A stretch of DNA of 64,000 bases from Henricia sp. BOLD:AAB3569 (Eukaryota; Echinodermata; Asteroidea; Spinulosida; Echinasteridae). The notes beneath the pieces were generated by a model that saw only the letters and a list, made by a program, of their open reading frames with translations, was not told the DNA's origin and ran no database searches. Where the stretch lies: contig JBBELK010000216.1 of assembly GCA_037783545.1 (NCBI GenBank), positions 1 through 64,000 of the forward strand, given 5' to 3'. Every line of letters begins with the position of its first letter. Position 1 is the stretch's first letter. Made by a program: the position numbers and the translations under genes. Positions 28,261 to 40,806 of the stretch are shown piece by piece.

Positions 28261-31200
28261 TTAGCTTTTCCTGTCAGTGACCGTTTTGAAGAAGGAATCA
28301 AGTGCTGACTGCTTTTTACCGTCGCTTTTATTCCCAGAGTCAAATTTCAGTTTCTTGGGATTAATCTACAAGGTAAAGAATTAAATGTTAGGTTTCAACT
28401 TGTTGAACATATGCCAAAATCTTACAAATGAATTAAAGTACACCTACAGAAAATCTGAAATCTATTGAGTCTGGTATACGCATACGCAGTCTGATTGTTA
28501 ACGTACTGTTTTTTTTAACAATTAGAGTTTGTTTTGCCCTTTTTTATTAGTTATTTTACCTTTGAAAAAGACTCTACTGGGCCAGAATCTGAGGCTACTA
28601 ATTTTAGAAGCCAATTTCATTAAGCTGTTTAGCAGAAGAAAAAAAATAAACATGAACTTTAGTTGCTTTGCAAAAATGGTAAGCAGTCAACATTGTATGT
28701 CAACTTGTGTAATTATCAAGAGTAGCAGAACATCAGTCAATTGTAATACACATCACATACGATGTTGACTGGTAACCCAGTTTTGCAAAGCAAACAAATT
28801 TTGTATAAAGCATTTTATTTTTGCAAAACAGCTTTATGAAATTGGCCCCAGGTCCTACTGGTTGGCAAGCATTTTGCAACAATATGTGCACAACATTATA
28901 ATTAAAATAATCATCTATCTATTTCGCTCAAGGCAGACGACAGTCATTATTTCAAATCACCTTGAGAGGTTGGACGGATTTCTTGTAGGCACTGAAGCAT
29001 TTCTTCATTGCGGTGGACACGGCACCAGCATAGAAGTCATACTCCGAGAGCCATTTGTACGGACGAGACGATTCCATTGGCTGTTTGCTGATAGCAGTGT
29101 CTTGAACGGTGAAGGTCTCGACGTAATACGTCTGCTCAATGTGGGAGAATATGTGAACGACCTTTGGTGTAAAATGATAAAGAAAACAAAGAGTAGTTTG
29201 AGCGATAGTAAAAAATGTCATCCTTTGTTGTCAAGGTTACTGGATCTCTACACTATAACCAGTGAAGTGTTTCCCTGCACTTTAGCAATGGATGTTTCAG
29301 ATTACCAGTGAATGTTTAGACCCAGTTATCATTTGGTCTATTGGGCACTCAAAATTCTTATATTTAGAAATTAACCCTTTTCCCAAAAAAAAAATAGTTT
29401 AAAGAAAAAACTATTCCACACAATATTCATGTTTAATAAAAGCAACAGGAAAATTAGGTCATAATTACGTCATTTAAGCAGACTTCCTATTTTGTTTGAA
29501 AACCAGGAAATACTATTGAAAGAGGAGGAAGTCAGTACCAAGACAACACCATACAGATAACACTAATACTCAGAGTTTACACTGTACTTTTGTTTTTTGG
29601 AAGGAAACCAATTAATTGTTTACGACTTTATATAAAACTTCCCCAAGTACTTCCCTATTCACGACAAGCTTACTGGCGGAATTGCAATTATCTTAAAGGC
29701 CCTATGTATCATTTGCAAGATAAAACTTTTTACAGATTCGTGGAATAAGAGTGTAACATATCTAAGGAAGAATGTTGGTAAACTAGCCTGAAGAAATTTT
29801 AGCTACATAGATGCATCAATACTTCAAAAAAACCTTGAAAATCTATATATTGATTTTGTGTACAAGTGGATGATAAATAAATTAATTTTCCCACAAATAT
29901 GGAATCATTCAAGGAGATACTCTATCAAAAAATGGTAAATTGGAGCGGTGCTTTCTCCTAAACGTTGTATCCCTTTTGTGTATGATCTTCAAAATTTAAG
30001 ATTTAAGAATCAAATATTCAAAATATTTTTATTTTTTCATCAAGGAAATTACACTGCTTACCGGTACTAAAAAAATTATCACAAGACATAAAAATCATAA
30101 GACATCTTCCATATTTCTACCAAAAAGTTCATTAGATTCTTTTTTTGTGAATTGTTCGTTCTTCTTCCAAGATTAAATGATGCAGTCTTGTTGGCATATA
30201 CACAGACAAAAACATTTTAGAGTTAGGGGAAAAAAATATTTCTGACCTCCCCGACGGTGCATCTTTCCGTCATCTTGCTAAAGCTGATTTTAAGTTCATC
30301 TTTGAGGTAAGCATCCACAGCCTGGGATCTCTGGACTGCCGACCAATCATGTTCAATCCCGACACTTGGGAATTCCCACAAACTAGCCAGTAAACCTGAC
30401 GGATAATTAAGGGTGTAACAGATTATGATTTCATTAAACTGACAAGATGACGGTTTATAATCAGCTTTGACTTCATTTCTTGAAGATTCATTATTAATGA
30501 ACCTAAAACTGTCACTTCAATGAATGTTAAACTCAGTAAATTATAACCAAGTTTATTGGATAAAACTATCATTTTCTGAAGGTTATTTGCATGACTCCAA
30601 AATCATACTTAGTATTTTTTTCCAAAATGAATATTAATTTTTTTTTAAATGAATATTAATTTGTTTCCAAAATAAATATTTTTTTTTTTCCAAAATAAAT
30701 TTTATATTTCCCTAACAGTCTCCAACTCCATTTCTGTTTCTGTTTTGTTTATTTTAATGCAATTGAATTAATGTTTTAAATCACATAAAGCTGAGCTTTA
30801 TGAAAAGGTATGCTTTTACGATTGTCAACAAGCCTGTCCAATATTTTGCTAATTTTGACTTTTATTTCAGATTAAACTTAAACTTACCCTTTTCCGGCCT
30901 CTGCACGAGCAGGAATTGCAGGTCTGGTTCACCTTTAGTCTTTTTTGGAATTATGCAAACAGCCGTCTAAAAAATGCAACAGAACAATCACTATGATGTC
31001 CTCGAAAGAGAATATTATTGATTAACTCATGAAATGCACTGTTTTAAGAAAACAGGGCTGAAGATATCAGATATTTGATAGATTTTGTCTTGTATTGACC
31101 ACTCTCACAAATGCCATCTTTGTAGAAAAAAATGGTACTGGGTATTAAATGCCATCAAGTACGAGTACATACACACATCCTGTAAAATGTTCCAACTGCT

Positions 31201-34200
31201 CGAAATTTTTTGAAATACGGTGCAGCCGATGCGCGTCACAAAAATTTACGCTTAAGATCCTGACGCACGTGGCAATCCGTAGGAAGTGACGTCATTTGAG
31301 AGTGATCAATTCTAACCTGTTCAGGCCTTGGGGGTTTCTTTTTGGGCTTGCGAGGGAAATTTGTAACACCGTGCCCAATGTCCCAGGTCTCATCAGCAGG
31401 CAAACACAGTATGCAGTTATCAGCAGCTAAGGGACAAAACAGTAAAATTACAACAATAAGCTCTCGCTAAACCGCAGAGTTTAGCCAAAACACATTACGG
31501 GATTGGAAAACTGCTACAAATGACATTATCTCCATTTGTGATTGAGGATGTGTGCGATACCACTGTGCCTCATAGCTCAGCTGGTAGAGCTTCTGCCTGG
31601 TGTGTGAGAGGTCTTGGGGAAAACCTGAGGGAGTATACCACTGTGCCTCATAGCTTAGCTGGTAGAGCATCTGCCCGGTGTATCAGAGGTCTTGGGGGGA
31701 AAACCTTAGGGAGTATACTACTGTGCCTCATAGCTCAGCTGGTAGAGCATCTGCCCGGTGTATCATCAGAAGTCTTGGGGAAATCCTGAGGGAGTATACC
31801 ATTATGCCTCATAGCTCAGCTGGTAGAGCATCTACTCAGTGTGTCAGAGGTCTTGGGGGGAAAACTCGAGGCGGTATACTACTGTGCCTCATACATTGTA
31901 GCTCAGCTGGTAGAGCATCTGCCTGATGAGTCAGAAGTCTCTGGTTTGAATCCCGCTAAGGCCCATATGACTTTTCCCTCATCCTAAGTTTGTTAAACCT
32001 GTGTATAGCCACTGAGTACCTCATCTACGTTCCCAGAAAATAATGAAAAACTGTTATTTGTAACTAGTGGACTTGTGGTTTTGGTGGCCTTGTGATATTC
32101 GCAAGCACAACTCTGAATTTAACCAACCACATTCTATGTCGGGCACAGTGTGCATCTTAACATCAACAGCAAACTCCTTTTTCAGACGTTCCTCATTGGC
32201 TGATTTCAAGTGCTCTTCCTGTAGTAAAAGACCAAAATATATTTTCTCCAGTGATGTCTACTATACAATTTTCCAAAGTTCTCAACATCACAACAAAACT
32301 AAGGAATCTTTTAAAAACGAATTTTATGTTCAGCAATCCACTTTAAAGTTTTGCACAGCACAAAATATGTTTGCTTATTTGGCCAATATTTCCAGTGGTT
32401 ATAATGAAGCGTGCTGTTTTCAGGAAACATTCAACATTTTTTCGACAGAAATACATACAAGTCAATCAAAACTACTGTTAAAAATTGCATTCTTTAAACA
32501 AATGAACCTACATGTTGAAATGCCCTGCAGAGGTTCTTGATAGGGCACTTGTCACAAGACGGCGCTTTAGGCGTACAAACTGTTGCTCCAAGTTCCATCA
32601 AAGCTTGGTTGAAATCACCCGGCCGATCCGGGTCCACTAGTGCATTAGCTAGAGACCTTGGCAAAGGGAAATACACATGTAATGTTAAGTGGGCAATAAT
32701 ATTACCCCAAGTGATAACCAGGCAATAGTTTGCTACTGTCCAGAACAATGGTACGAGATTTCCCAATGTGTAGTTTACGTTGGGAACAAGTTCTCTTCTT
32801 TCACAAAATCTAAATCACTAGAGGCATCAAGCTTTTCTGCACTATCAGGCAATACTTTACTATTGCCCTATCAGGCAATACTTTACTATTGCCCTATCAG
32901 GCAATACTTTACTATTGCCCTATCAGGAAATAGTTTACTATTGCCTGAAGTTCAATAGTACCAAAGTTAACATAGTACACTGTGGAGATGATAACAATGG
33001 GAATATTTCCCGCTCTTTTCACAATAGGTTACCTCACCAGATCGTGGACTGGACCAGTGGACTCGTGAAATCAGCGCCAATGGCTCTAGCTCAGCACAAT
33101 ACCCAAATCACAGAGCCATCAAATATTGTGACAACTACCAGGCAATATTTGACTATTCCCTTCCACAATGATCAGGGGAAATATAGAGTAAAATCTCACC
33201 AGATCGTTGACTGGACCAGTGGACTCGTGGAATCAGTGCCAATGGCTCTAGCTCGGCATAACACTCTAATCACATTACCATCAACCACGCCCGTTTGCTG
33301 TAAATAAAGGTTTAAGAAGTGCTAACTTAATGATAGTTAATGGATACAAGAAAGCATTTTTTTTAAAAGCATCACTGAAATTTAAACCAAATAAATATTC
33401 ACAAATAAAACTGAAAATGATGTGGCACTTTGAATCAGTTTTAAGCTTTATTTTGGCATTTCAGCAAAACCAAGAAACTAACATAATAGGAAACATGCTC
33501 TTCTAATTGTGACAAGTATGAAGTCATTTTCTTTGTAGGAAAAACCTGTAGGAGTATACCATTGTGCCTCACAGCTTATGTGGTAGAGCATCTGCCCATT
33601 GAGTCAGAAGTCCAGGGTTCAAATCTCAATGATGCCCATATGATGTTTGTCTCATCTCTCGTTTGTTTATTTCATTTCATTTATGGGACTCTTTTGTGGA
33701 AAGAACGTCACCTAAATATCCCCACCAAACACAACATTCATACCTGTTTGAATGCGATTGATGCAATGGCACCAGCTGTGTACCTCCCCACGCCAGGAAG
33801 ATATTTCATGAGTGATTCTGCATCTTGCGGCATCACTCCAAACAGTTCATCCATAACCTTCTTAGCTCCTTCATGCAGCCTCCTCCCTCGGGAATAGTAG
33901 CCAAGCCCCGCCCACATTTCATTCACCTCCTTGAGTGTTGTGGAATTGGGTTTTTAATGGAAGATCAAAAGCAGCTTTGAGGACTTCCCAAAAAGAATTT
34001 ATAACATGCAAAAGTTATTTTAAGGACATGAACAACTTCTAAATTCATACCACTTTCCGTTGGCTGAAAATTTTGTAGTCAATGAAAGATATTGTTATTG
34101 TTATGTAACATGTTTCGCTTTTTCCATTAATATTCTTTGTACTAAATGTTTATTTATGAGGCACTTCATTTTGATGTAGCACGGTTTAAGGTTTTATAAT

Positions 34201-35761
34201 TTCACACCATGCATATTAAACATTTCAAAAAGAGAGGGGCGCGGCACTATGAGTTGGGGGTGGGGTAGGGTGGGGGTGGGGAAGAAGTGTTGGGGACACC
34301 AGGGGTACGGTACAGCAGGCAACTCGATCTTACCTCAGGAGTTGCTGAGTAGGCAAGATCTTCCATAGTCGGCCATTTCTGCATTGGTTAAAGGATGAAA
34401 AAGACGATTGTCATATTTAATATTTGTAATAGAAATGAATCATTTCATGTGGAAATTGCACACATGGCAACAACAAGAATGCATTGGGTACCATGGCTAA
34501 GTGATTTAAATCGTTGATGACTCACAACACTGAGGAGGAACTTGGTGCCGTAGGTTTGATATCTGATCATGGTAGCTGTGTCCTTAAACAGGGCACTTTA
34601 CCACAATTGCTCCATCAGAAGGGATGTAAATAGCTGCTGATCAATTAAATAAATAAAATAACAAAAATAAAAAATGGTAGGAAGAAAAAGCTCTGCAACA
34701 AGTTGTGGTGTTTCATGTGAGATGTAAGAAGTTTCAAGTAAATTTCAACTTGCTAAAACCACAACATATTTGTGGGTCATGATATGTTTGGCACAATTAA
34801 ATCACTACGTCAAGTGTTGTAGAATCTGCATTTTAAAACATTTAAGACAATCTAGATGAGTCTAACATTTTGTGACACAGCTAGAATACCTTTCGAAATA
34901 AAGAAGTAAGCATACAATGACATGCTTACCGACATCCACCTGTTGTAGTAATCAATTACTGTAGCCACCTGTGTCTGTTGTAGCATTATCTCAGACACCC
35001 AGATGGCATATGCTCGTTGATTGCAATTAGGATGGTTTGCCTAAAATTAGGACACAGGGAAAAATATCAAACAGGACAAATAAATATTAGCATCCTTGGC
35101 CAGGTTGTGTATTAAAGGTTTCAGCAAGTTATTGGTTTGACGGAGAGTGGGTGTAATGCAACAGCTCTAGTCTTGGAACTTGGAAGCCAATCTGCTTACA
35201 TAACAGCTGTACTTCATGCATACAACGATTTATGTAGCAATTTACTCAATAATTTTCCATATCAACATGATCAACATACAAAAACTTGCAAAACTGTTTT
35301 TACCCATTCTCTCCAGGGTAGATCTCGTTTGTTTACATCATACCACTGCAGAATATTTTGACGAAACTGGGCTACATCTTTGGAATCCGTGAAGAAATGG
35401 AATTGGTTGTTCACAGGTTTACCTGAAATGACAATTCACAAAAATGAATGTTATAAATCAATTGGCTACTGCAAAATGTAAATAAAATTTCATTAAAATA
35501 GGCCTAGCCTAGTACTAATTTAGTAATTATGCAGAAAAAAGTTAAATATTGTAAGAATTGTTTTTCAGATTCCCTTTAAAAAAAAGTTAAAGCATCTTCA
35601 CCTTCTGGGGTGGAGTTTTCCATCTTCCTTCTCTTCTTGACAGACTCTGTCGTTTCCATGGTAACAACATCCATCAGTTTATCTTCGCCAGAGGGCGCCT
35701 GTGAATTTTTCTGGACACCCAACTGACTGGGAGACGGGTCAGACTTTCTTTTTCTTTTCAT
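28261..35761 (-). CDS. MUTYH: Adenine DNA glycosylase MUTYH, complete
   Basis: MUTYH removes adenine mispaired with 8-oxoguanine in base excision repair. Thirteen phase-consistent exons: 35761-35602, 35422-35304, 35040-34930, 34378-34334, 33926-33744, 33297-33200, 32656-32512, 32218-32131, 31426-31317, 30966-30888, 30395-30247, 29161-28961, 28365-28261; 530 residues (human about 535-546). Seen in order: basic N-terminus (MKRKRK, likely nuclear targeting), [11 protein letters not shown] with catalytic Glu110, helix-hairpin-helix [20 protein letters not shown] with catalytic Asp212, the [4Fe-4S] cysteines C266-x6-C273-x2-C276-x5-C282, a linker with CILC, the Nudix-like 8-oxoG recognition domain ([21 protein letters not shown]), and a PCNA-binding PIP box QSALDSFF at 515-522. 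The start is set by the family N-terminus; TOE1 starts 470 bases away on the other strand. An inactive extra copy of exon 6 lies in the intron at 33034-33131. Confidence 0.96.
28606..28850. mobile_element. MITE with GCCAATTTCAT ends
   Basis: AGCCAATTTCATTAAGCTGT is inverted as GCTTTATGAAATTGGCCCC. Related to 44688-44931 and to the element split by the LINE. Confidence 0.78.
29222..29335. repeat. Dispersed repeat, CCAGTGAA...TTTAGACCCAGTTA family
   Basis: It shares GCACTTTAGCAATGGATGTT or a close variant with 59485-59605. A weaker relative is at about 20895-20980. Confidence 0.7.
31094..31311. mobile_element. MITE family with ATTGATCACTCTC ends, copy 2, at a splice donor
   Basis: Palindromic copy of the 7851-8079 element. 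Its right end begins at intron position +6 of MUTYH exon 9 (donor CAG|GTTAG, then AATTGATCACTC on the minus strand). Confidence 0.88.
31555..31985 (+). repeat. Tandem array of about 80-bp tRNA-like units, in a MUTYH intron
   Basis: Five units begin GTGCCTCATAGCTCAGCTGG at about 31563, 31642, 31721, 31803 and 31884. The first four carry GGTCTTGGGGAAAACC where the B box should be. Only the last has a B-box-like GGTTTGAATCC and the family tail. Confidence 0.92.
32846..32945. repeat. 26-bp minisatellite, about four copies
   Basis: The unit is CAGGCAATACTTTACTATTG plus CCCTAT, in the MUTYH intron between exons 6 and 7. Confidence 0.92.
33034..33131 (-). pseudogene. Decayed duplicate of MUTYH exon 6
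   Basis: The sequence aligns base for base with exon 6 (33200-33297), including the donor context ATCTG|GTGAG and GCTAGAGCCATTGGC. In the exon 6 frame an Arg codon has become TGA (after VLC), and VVDGNV reads IFDGSV. The acceptor AG is not conserved. Inclusion would truncate the enzyme inside its catalytic domain. Confidence 0.87.
33540..33700 (+). mobile_element. tRNA-derived SINE (GCCTCATAGCTC family)
   Basis: GTGCCTCACAGCTTATGTGG, B box GGTTCAAATCT, then CCATATGATGTTTGTCTCAT. It is preceded by the AACCTGTAGGAGTATACC junction seen between units of the arrays. Confidence 0.8.
34545..34680 (+). mobile_element. SINE fragment
   Basis: GTGTCCTTAAACAGGGCACT, CCATCAGAAGGGATGTAAAT, then an AAATA-rich end; the same body as 4632-4880. 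Confidence 0.65.
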
Positions 35762-36230
35762 ATAGCCTTGCAGATATACCGTATCTGTAAATAAAACTAC
35801 TATTTTACTAAGCCTAACAGCTAACAGTTACTCCAAAACTACGAGTCATCAAGGCAACAAATATGGAGTAAACGGGAAACACATGCTGCAAATGCACGTG
35901 CGCTCGCTTCCCGCGAAATTCAGACGTAAATAATGCGCAGAAAGTTCACTGGTAATCATTCACTCTCATCGAAAAGCGCTGAAAACCGGATACCAATGAC
36001 ACATCAGCTTCTGCGCAATCAATGGTTTCACCTTTGACCCAAGATGGCGCGCTCCATGCGACACTAGCTGAAGCATCTCTTTCTAAAACCGTTCTTAATT
36101 TCCGCTGTAATATACCAACCATTGTGACCAATAAATGCACCTGAACGATGTAATTAAAGCCAAGTATTACGCATTGGTGAATTGAAGCGTTTCTTATAAG
36201 TTATATTCCCAAAAAACGAGCAAAATCAAA
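35762..36230. promoter_or_regulatory. Bidirectional MUTYH/TOE1 promoter
   Basis: The two start codons face away from each other across 469 bases. An E2F-type site TTCCCGCGAAA is at 35908-35918 and a YY1-type AAGATGGCG at 36041-36049. There is no TATA box at either end. The same head-to-head pair occurs in human. Confidence 0.75.
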
Positions 36231-38971
36231 ATGGCTTTCTTTTCGGGTGTTCCCGTTGTCGATGTGCACACAGAAAACTTCAAGTTGGTGTGGCCGAGCC
36301 TCATGCTGGCAATCAACTCGAGCAGTTATGTTGCTTTAGATGCAGAACTTAGTGGTTTGGGAAACAGGAGAAATCTCCAAATCAGGTAGATTTAGATCAA
36401 TTCACTTTCACTTATTTAATAAGTTGCTGAAATAAAAATAAAAAATTAATTTAAATAAGTAAACGAATTTGGGGAAAATATAAAGCATTTATTCAAAACA
36501 TTTGCCGTCATGTCACTTTATTATTGTTATGAATTCATTGATTCGTCTTTTTTCAAAGGTCAATGGAAGACCGCTACCAATCCTTGGCAAACGTTGCCAG
36601 GACAAGATCCATCTTATCCCTCGGCGTTTCCTGTTTTAAAGTGAAGACCGAGCCCAAGACAGACCAAGGAACTGAGGCCGGTTCCTTGGGTTTTCTTGTG
36701 CAAACCTTCAACATTACGACACTGTGCTCCGAGGATTACACCGTTGAGCCTGGTTCTCTCAAGTTTCTGGTAGATCATGGTTTTGACTTCAACAAACAGT
36801 ATTCATTGGGACTGCCTTATCACAGAGGTCTTGACAGGGTGAGCTTTGGTAGGAATTTAGAATCCGACCATCATTGTTTTCTCCTTAAAATGGCTTATCA
36901 ACCGTCAGATAGTCACAGGAAAAACTGTTTCCAGGCAGTCTCTGTCTCATAGGTTTTATGTACACAAAATCCATGTTGAAGTTCTTTCCAAATTGAAAAA
37001 TGGCTTTAAAATAAAAGATGGTTACCCTTTTTTCAAAGTTTTTGAAAATGTCTTAAAGATATTTAAATAAATTAATTTAGATATTTCCTGACTTGACGGT
37101 TTTAAAAATCTTTTATTATTTGAAGCCCACAAATGACGATAACGAAGACACCCAAACCCTGAGGGTGCTCTTCTCGGAGCTAATCAAGAGCAACAAACCA
37201 ATCGTGTTCCACAACGGATTCGTTGATCTGGTCTTCCTGTACCAGAACTTTTACTCAGAGCTCCCGGCGTCATCCTTGCAGTTTGTTGCTGATCTTTGTG
37301 AGATATTCCGAGGCGGGATCTTTGATACAAAGTATCTGGCAGAGTTTCAGACCCACATGCATGCGTCTTACTTGGAGTATGTTTTCAGAAAAAGGTAAAA
37401 AACTATGCTGGGTCACAATGAAATGTAACTTAAAGTAGTAGTCGACCTGGTCTTTAAACTAGTCCGAGTATTTTTTTTCCCCAAAAGAAGAAAAAAAAAG
37501 TTAAACATTTATTATTTATTTGAATTTTTGCGTTTATGTGCACTCACAAATTTGACAAGACATTGATGAACTTAATAACTAATTTTTGTTCAAACAGCCA
37601 AAGGGAAAATGCCCGCCATGCAGGTTCCGGCCGACACCACATTGCGCTGGAGTTCTGCGAATACGACGAGGGGGCGCCCTTCATAGAGCATCACCACTGC
37701 CCCTTGCCCACAGGTTTCACAGAACACCCCGTAGCCTGGAGGGCAGACACAGGACAGGGAGCCACAGTGGAGCTGTGTGAAATTTATGCTGTAAGTTCAT
37801 TGTCAAAGTCAAGTTTTTGTTCTGTCGTTCTACTTTATAAATTTACGTAGAATTGTGATTCTAGAAAGACAAAGACCAAAAAGCCTAACATACATATGTA
37901 TCAGTTGTCAGAATTTTGATTAAAATAAACTTCTCAATTTCTGTGATTATCAAATCGAAAAGTAACGTAGGGGCCTGCTCATGTTCTGTTTACATTAAAC
38001 TCAATTTTGTTTTTCCCCAGGCACACGGACATTGTAAAGATGGGGTAAGGTGCTCCAAGTCACATGACCCAGACGCTATTCAAGACGCAGAAGATAAACG
38101 GGAAAAACGGCGAAAGAGAAAACGCAAGCGGAAACAACGGAAGCACGGCGGCAGAACGAATGACGAGTACCTCCCGGATGGGAAAAGGGAGAAAGGTGAT
38201 GATGCCGAGGGATGTCATAGTGATGGCGACAGTTACCATGGAAATGAAGAGGAAGATGAGGATGGGAATAAGGAAATGGAGTTAAACGTTGACGATAAGA
38301 AACAAGGAGACGAGGCGGTAAATGGAGGCGAAAAGGATGGGGTTGTTAGCCCAACTTTACAAACAAGCAACGCCTGTGCATCATCTACTGGAGATGGCCT
38401 CAAGCAGACCACAGAAGTTATGGAATCAAGTCTTGGCAGAGGAGATAATAAGGATGTAGTTGTTAGTCCAACACCGCAAACAAGCAATGCAGCGTCCACT
38501 GGAGAAGAGAATCTCAAACAAACTGAAGACGTTTTAGAATTAAGTCTTACTAGTGGAGACTCTCAGTCTGTCAATGGAGGCGAAAAGCATGTGGTTCTTA
38601 GTCCAACACCGCAAACAAGCAATGCAGCGTTCACTGGAGAAAAGAATCTCAAACAAACTGCCGACATTTCAGAATCAAGTCTCAACAAGCTCCCCAAACA
38701 GACGGGTGGCCACCGGGCCGGCTACGATGCCTTTATGACTGGCTTCATCATGGCCACGCTGGCATCCAGCCTCAGTCGACAAGGACCCGTCCAGCAGGCC
38801 GAAGCAGCAGCAAGTCAAGAATTCGTTGATGCCTTCAAACTAAGCGAGTTTAGAAATAAACTCTTTCTCAGTGGTAAGCAGGTACCACTGCTAATTGCTA
38901 AAAGCGGGTTTGCCAGGACCTCGCAGAGTCACAAGAAAAAGATGAAGTCGCTGGGTATGATCCCGACATAG
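36231..38971 (+). CDS. TOE1: Target of EGR1 protein 1 (TOE1), DEDD-family 3'-5' exonuclease, complete
   Basis: TOE1 trims the 3' ends of snRNAs and other small RNAs in the nucleus (Cajal bodies). Exons 36231-36385, 36559-36838, 37126-37394, 37598-37790 and 38021-38971 join in phase to 615 residues (human 510). Seen: catalytic D37 and E39 in [24 protein letters not shown] with D179, FDTKY with D212, and a zinc finger C295-x8-C304-x5-C310-x3-H314. The finger's first cysteine is in exon 4 and the rest in exon 5, which proves that junction. A basic nuclear signal ([10 protein letters not shown]) follows. The C-terminal block [12 protein letters not shown]...[17 protein letters not shown] is strongly conserved. 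The extra length is an acidic/Ser-Thr linker with three degenerate repeats of about 40 residues around SPTPQTSNA. The ATG has an AAAATGG context and matches the family start. Confidence 0.96.
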
Positions 38972-40806
38972 TATTACCCATTTGGGAGCTGTGAGAAAAG
39001 GAACCACCAGTGGAGTCCATCATAAATAGAGGATGCATGAACATGCACAAAAAGAATGCCTTTGTTCCCAAACTTTCAATTCAGTGAAATAGCTGATAGT
39101 ATAATTTTTTTTCCCAGTGGACTTATTACTACAACACTGAAGTTTGCTCCTGCAGTCTCACTCTGTAAAATCTCCCCGAAATGAATTCTAACTGAGGCCA
39201 TTTACCACTTGCACTGAACCGCAATATTGGCCAAACAGCGAGGCTTTCCTTGCATGAACAATGACTTCCTCGCGTCGATACCATGCTGGTTTCTGTGACG
39301 TTGACTTTTGTCCTTGTGAATATGGCTCATGCAAGTGAATGAATGAGTGAATATGACCGTGCAAGTGGTAAATAGCCATCATCCCATGGAGCACTTGCTC
39401 CAGTCTCGTGATAAAGGAAATTTGCATTGTTTTGACAATGCCACAGGTTATCTTCTGCAGAGTAGGAGCCAAATGCCGGTGCTTTTTTTTTTTTCTTAAA
39501 AAGTGATCTTGGCTTCCTAGTCTGGGTAGGAAACTACGCCTTCACAACCCTCTCGGGTACTAATTTACTCCTGGGGGAGAGGCAGTTTGTTGCAACATTC
39601 TGAATTCACCAAGTCGTTCAGTAATCGGGACCACTCGGCTCTGTATACGAGACACCAGGCCAGGCCCCTGAAGTGTATAAGAAATCCCGACCTCGTGAAT
39701 AAAAGCTAGACATCATTAAGTACACCCAGAAATAATCAAGACCTTGGACTGGAGGATTTGTTTGATATACCCAGCACGGTATGTGCCAAAGGGACGCACC
39801 AATGTCCCCATAAAAACTGAAAGAAATTCCTTGGATGTTTAGATACAATGGAAGGGGGTACCCTTTGCCACATATCGTGCTGTATATGTTCTACAGGGGT
39901 GAATTAACAGGCTGCATACATGTTACAAGATATTCTCCAAATTTCTAAATTAACCAAACAGCAATGTGTAGCAAGCTACCCTGGTTTATTCCTATGTCAT
40001 CAAACTTATGGGGGAAACATTTACAGATAACATGCATTAATCCAAAATTGGGCACAGGGTGTATGTATCAAATGCAAGGTAAAATTCAGCATTGTAAAAT
40101 GTCTTAGTGTAACAAATTTATATTTTCTGCGCCGAAACTACATGCAAACTGGACGACAAATTTCACCTTTAAACTGGTTTACAAATACATTTTAACAAAA
40201 GCATTGTTTTAGTGTGACATGCAAATAACCACAGCTAGGACATAATTAAACATATATTATCTTATTGTGGGATATTAAAATCTTTTGAAAAGTTGTCCCA
40301 CTATAAACGATTCACAATCAATTTTTGTTTTAATTTTCTCATTGTTTCGTACAAATTTAGAGTTGTCATTTTTTAAGATGAGAAATTGATAAAAAAACTT
40401 GGTCTAAATTTCCCTGAGCCCTGTATAAACATGTATCAGTTTTTCCACAAAAATTCAACCTTGAAAACTTTCTGGGCAAATTGTTTTTGGGTCTGAAACT
40501 CGACAGATGGGTTTTATTAAAAAACGTTTCAAATGGAACAACAGGCTGGTTATTACTTAGAACATTAACTGTTCCATCTTTAAATAGAACACATGCATTC
40601 TCTCTTGTAAATGACCATTTATGCATGTTCAGAATTCCAAATACATGTGAAACTCTTTCAAAAAACAAAAATTCTCAAATACAAGCAGTGTCCCCCCAAA
40701 CGACGTCAAAGCGTTTTGGATTACGTTACAATCCCTTATGTACACAACTATGCTTTGTTCACAGGAGATTTTTTCAGGGACAATAAATCGCCGACGAGGG
40801 TGTGGT
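38972..40806. other. Convergent intergenic space TOE1/NASP
   Basis: The 3'UTRs of both genes must lie here. A minus-strand AATAAA (TTTATT at 40513-40518) is a candidate NASP polyadenylation signal. A MITE is at 39755-39892. I see no exon. Confidence 0.5.
39755..39892. mobile_element. MITE with TATACCCAGCACG ends
   Basis: ATATACCCAGCACGGTATGT is inverted as CACATATCGTGCTGTATATG. Second copy at 45948-46135. Confidence 0.82.

Noticed and set aside
31555-31985. Cluster of true tRNA genes
   Set aside because: No anticodon stem pairing and the B box is lost in four of five units; they are SINE heads.
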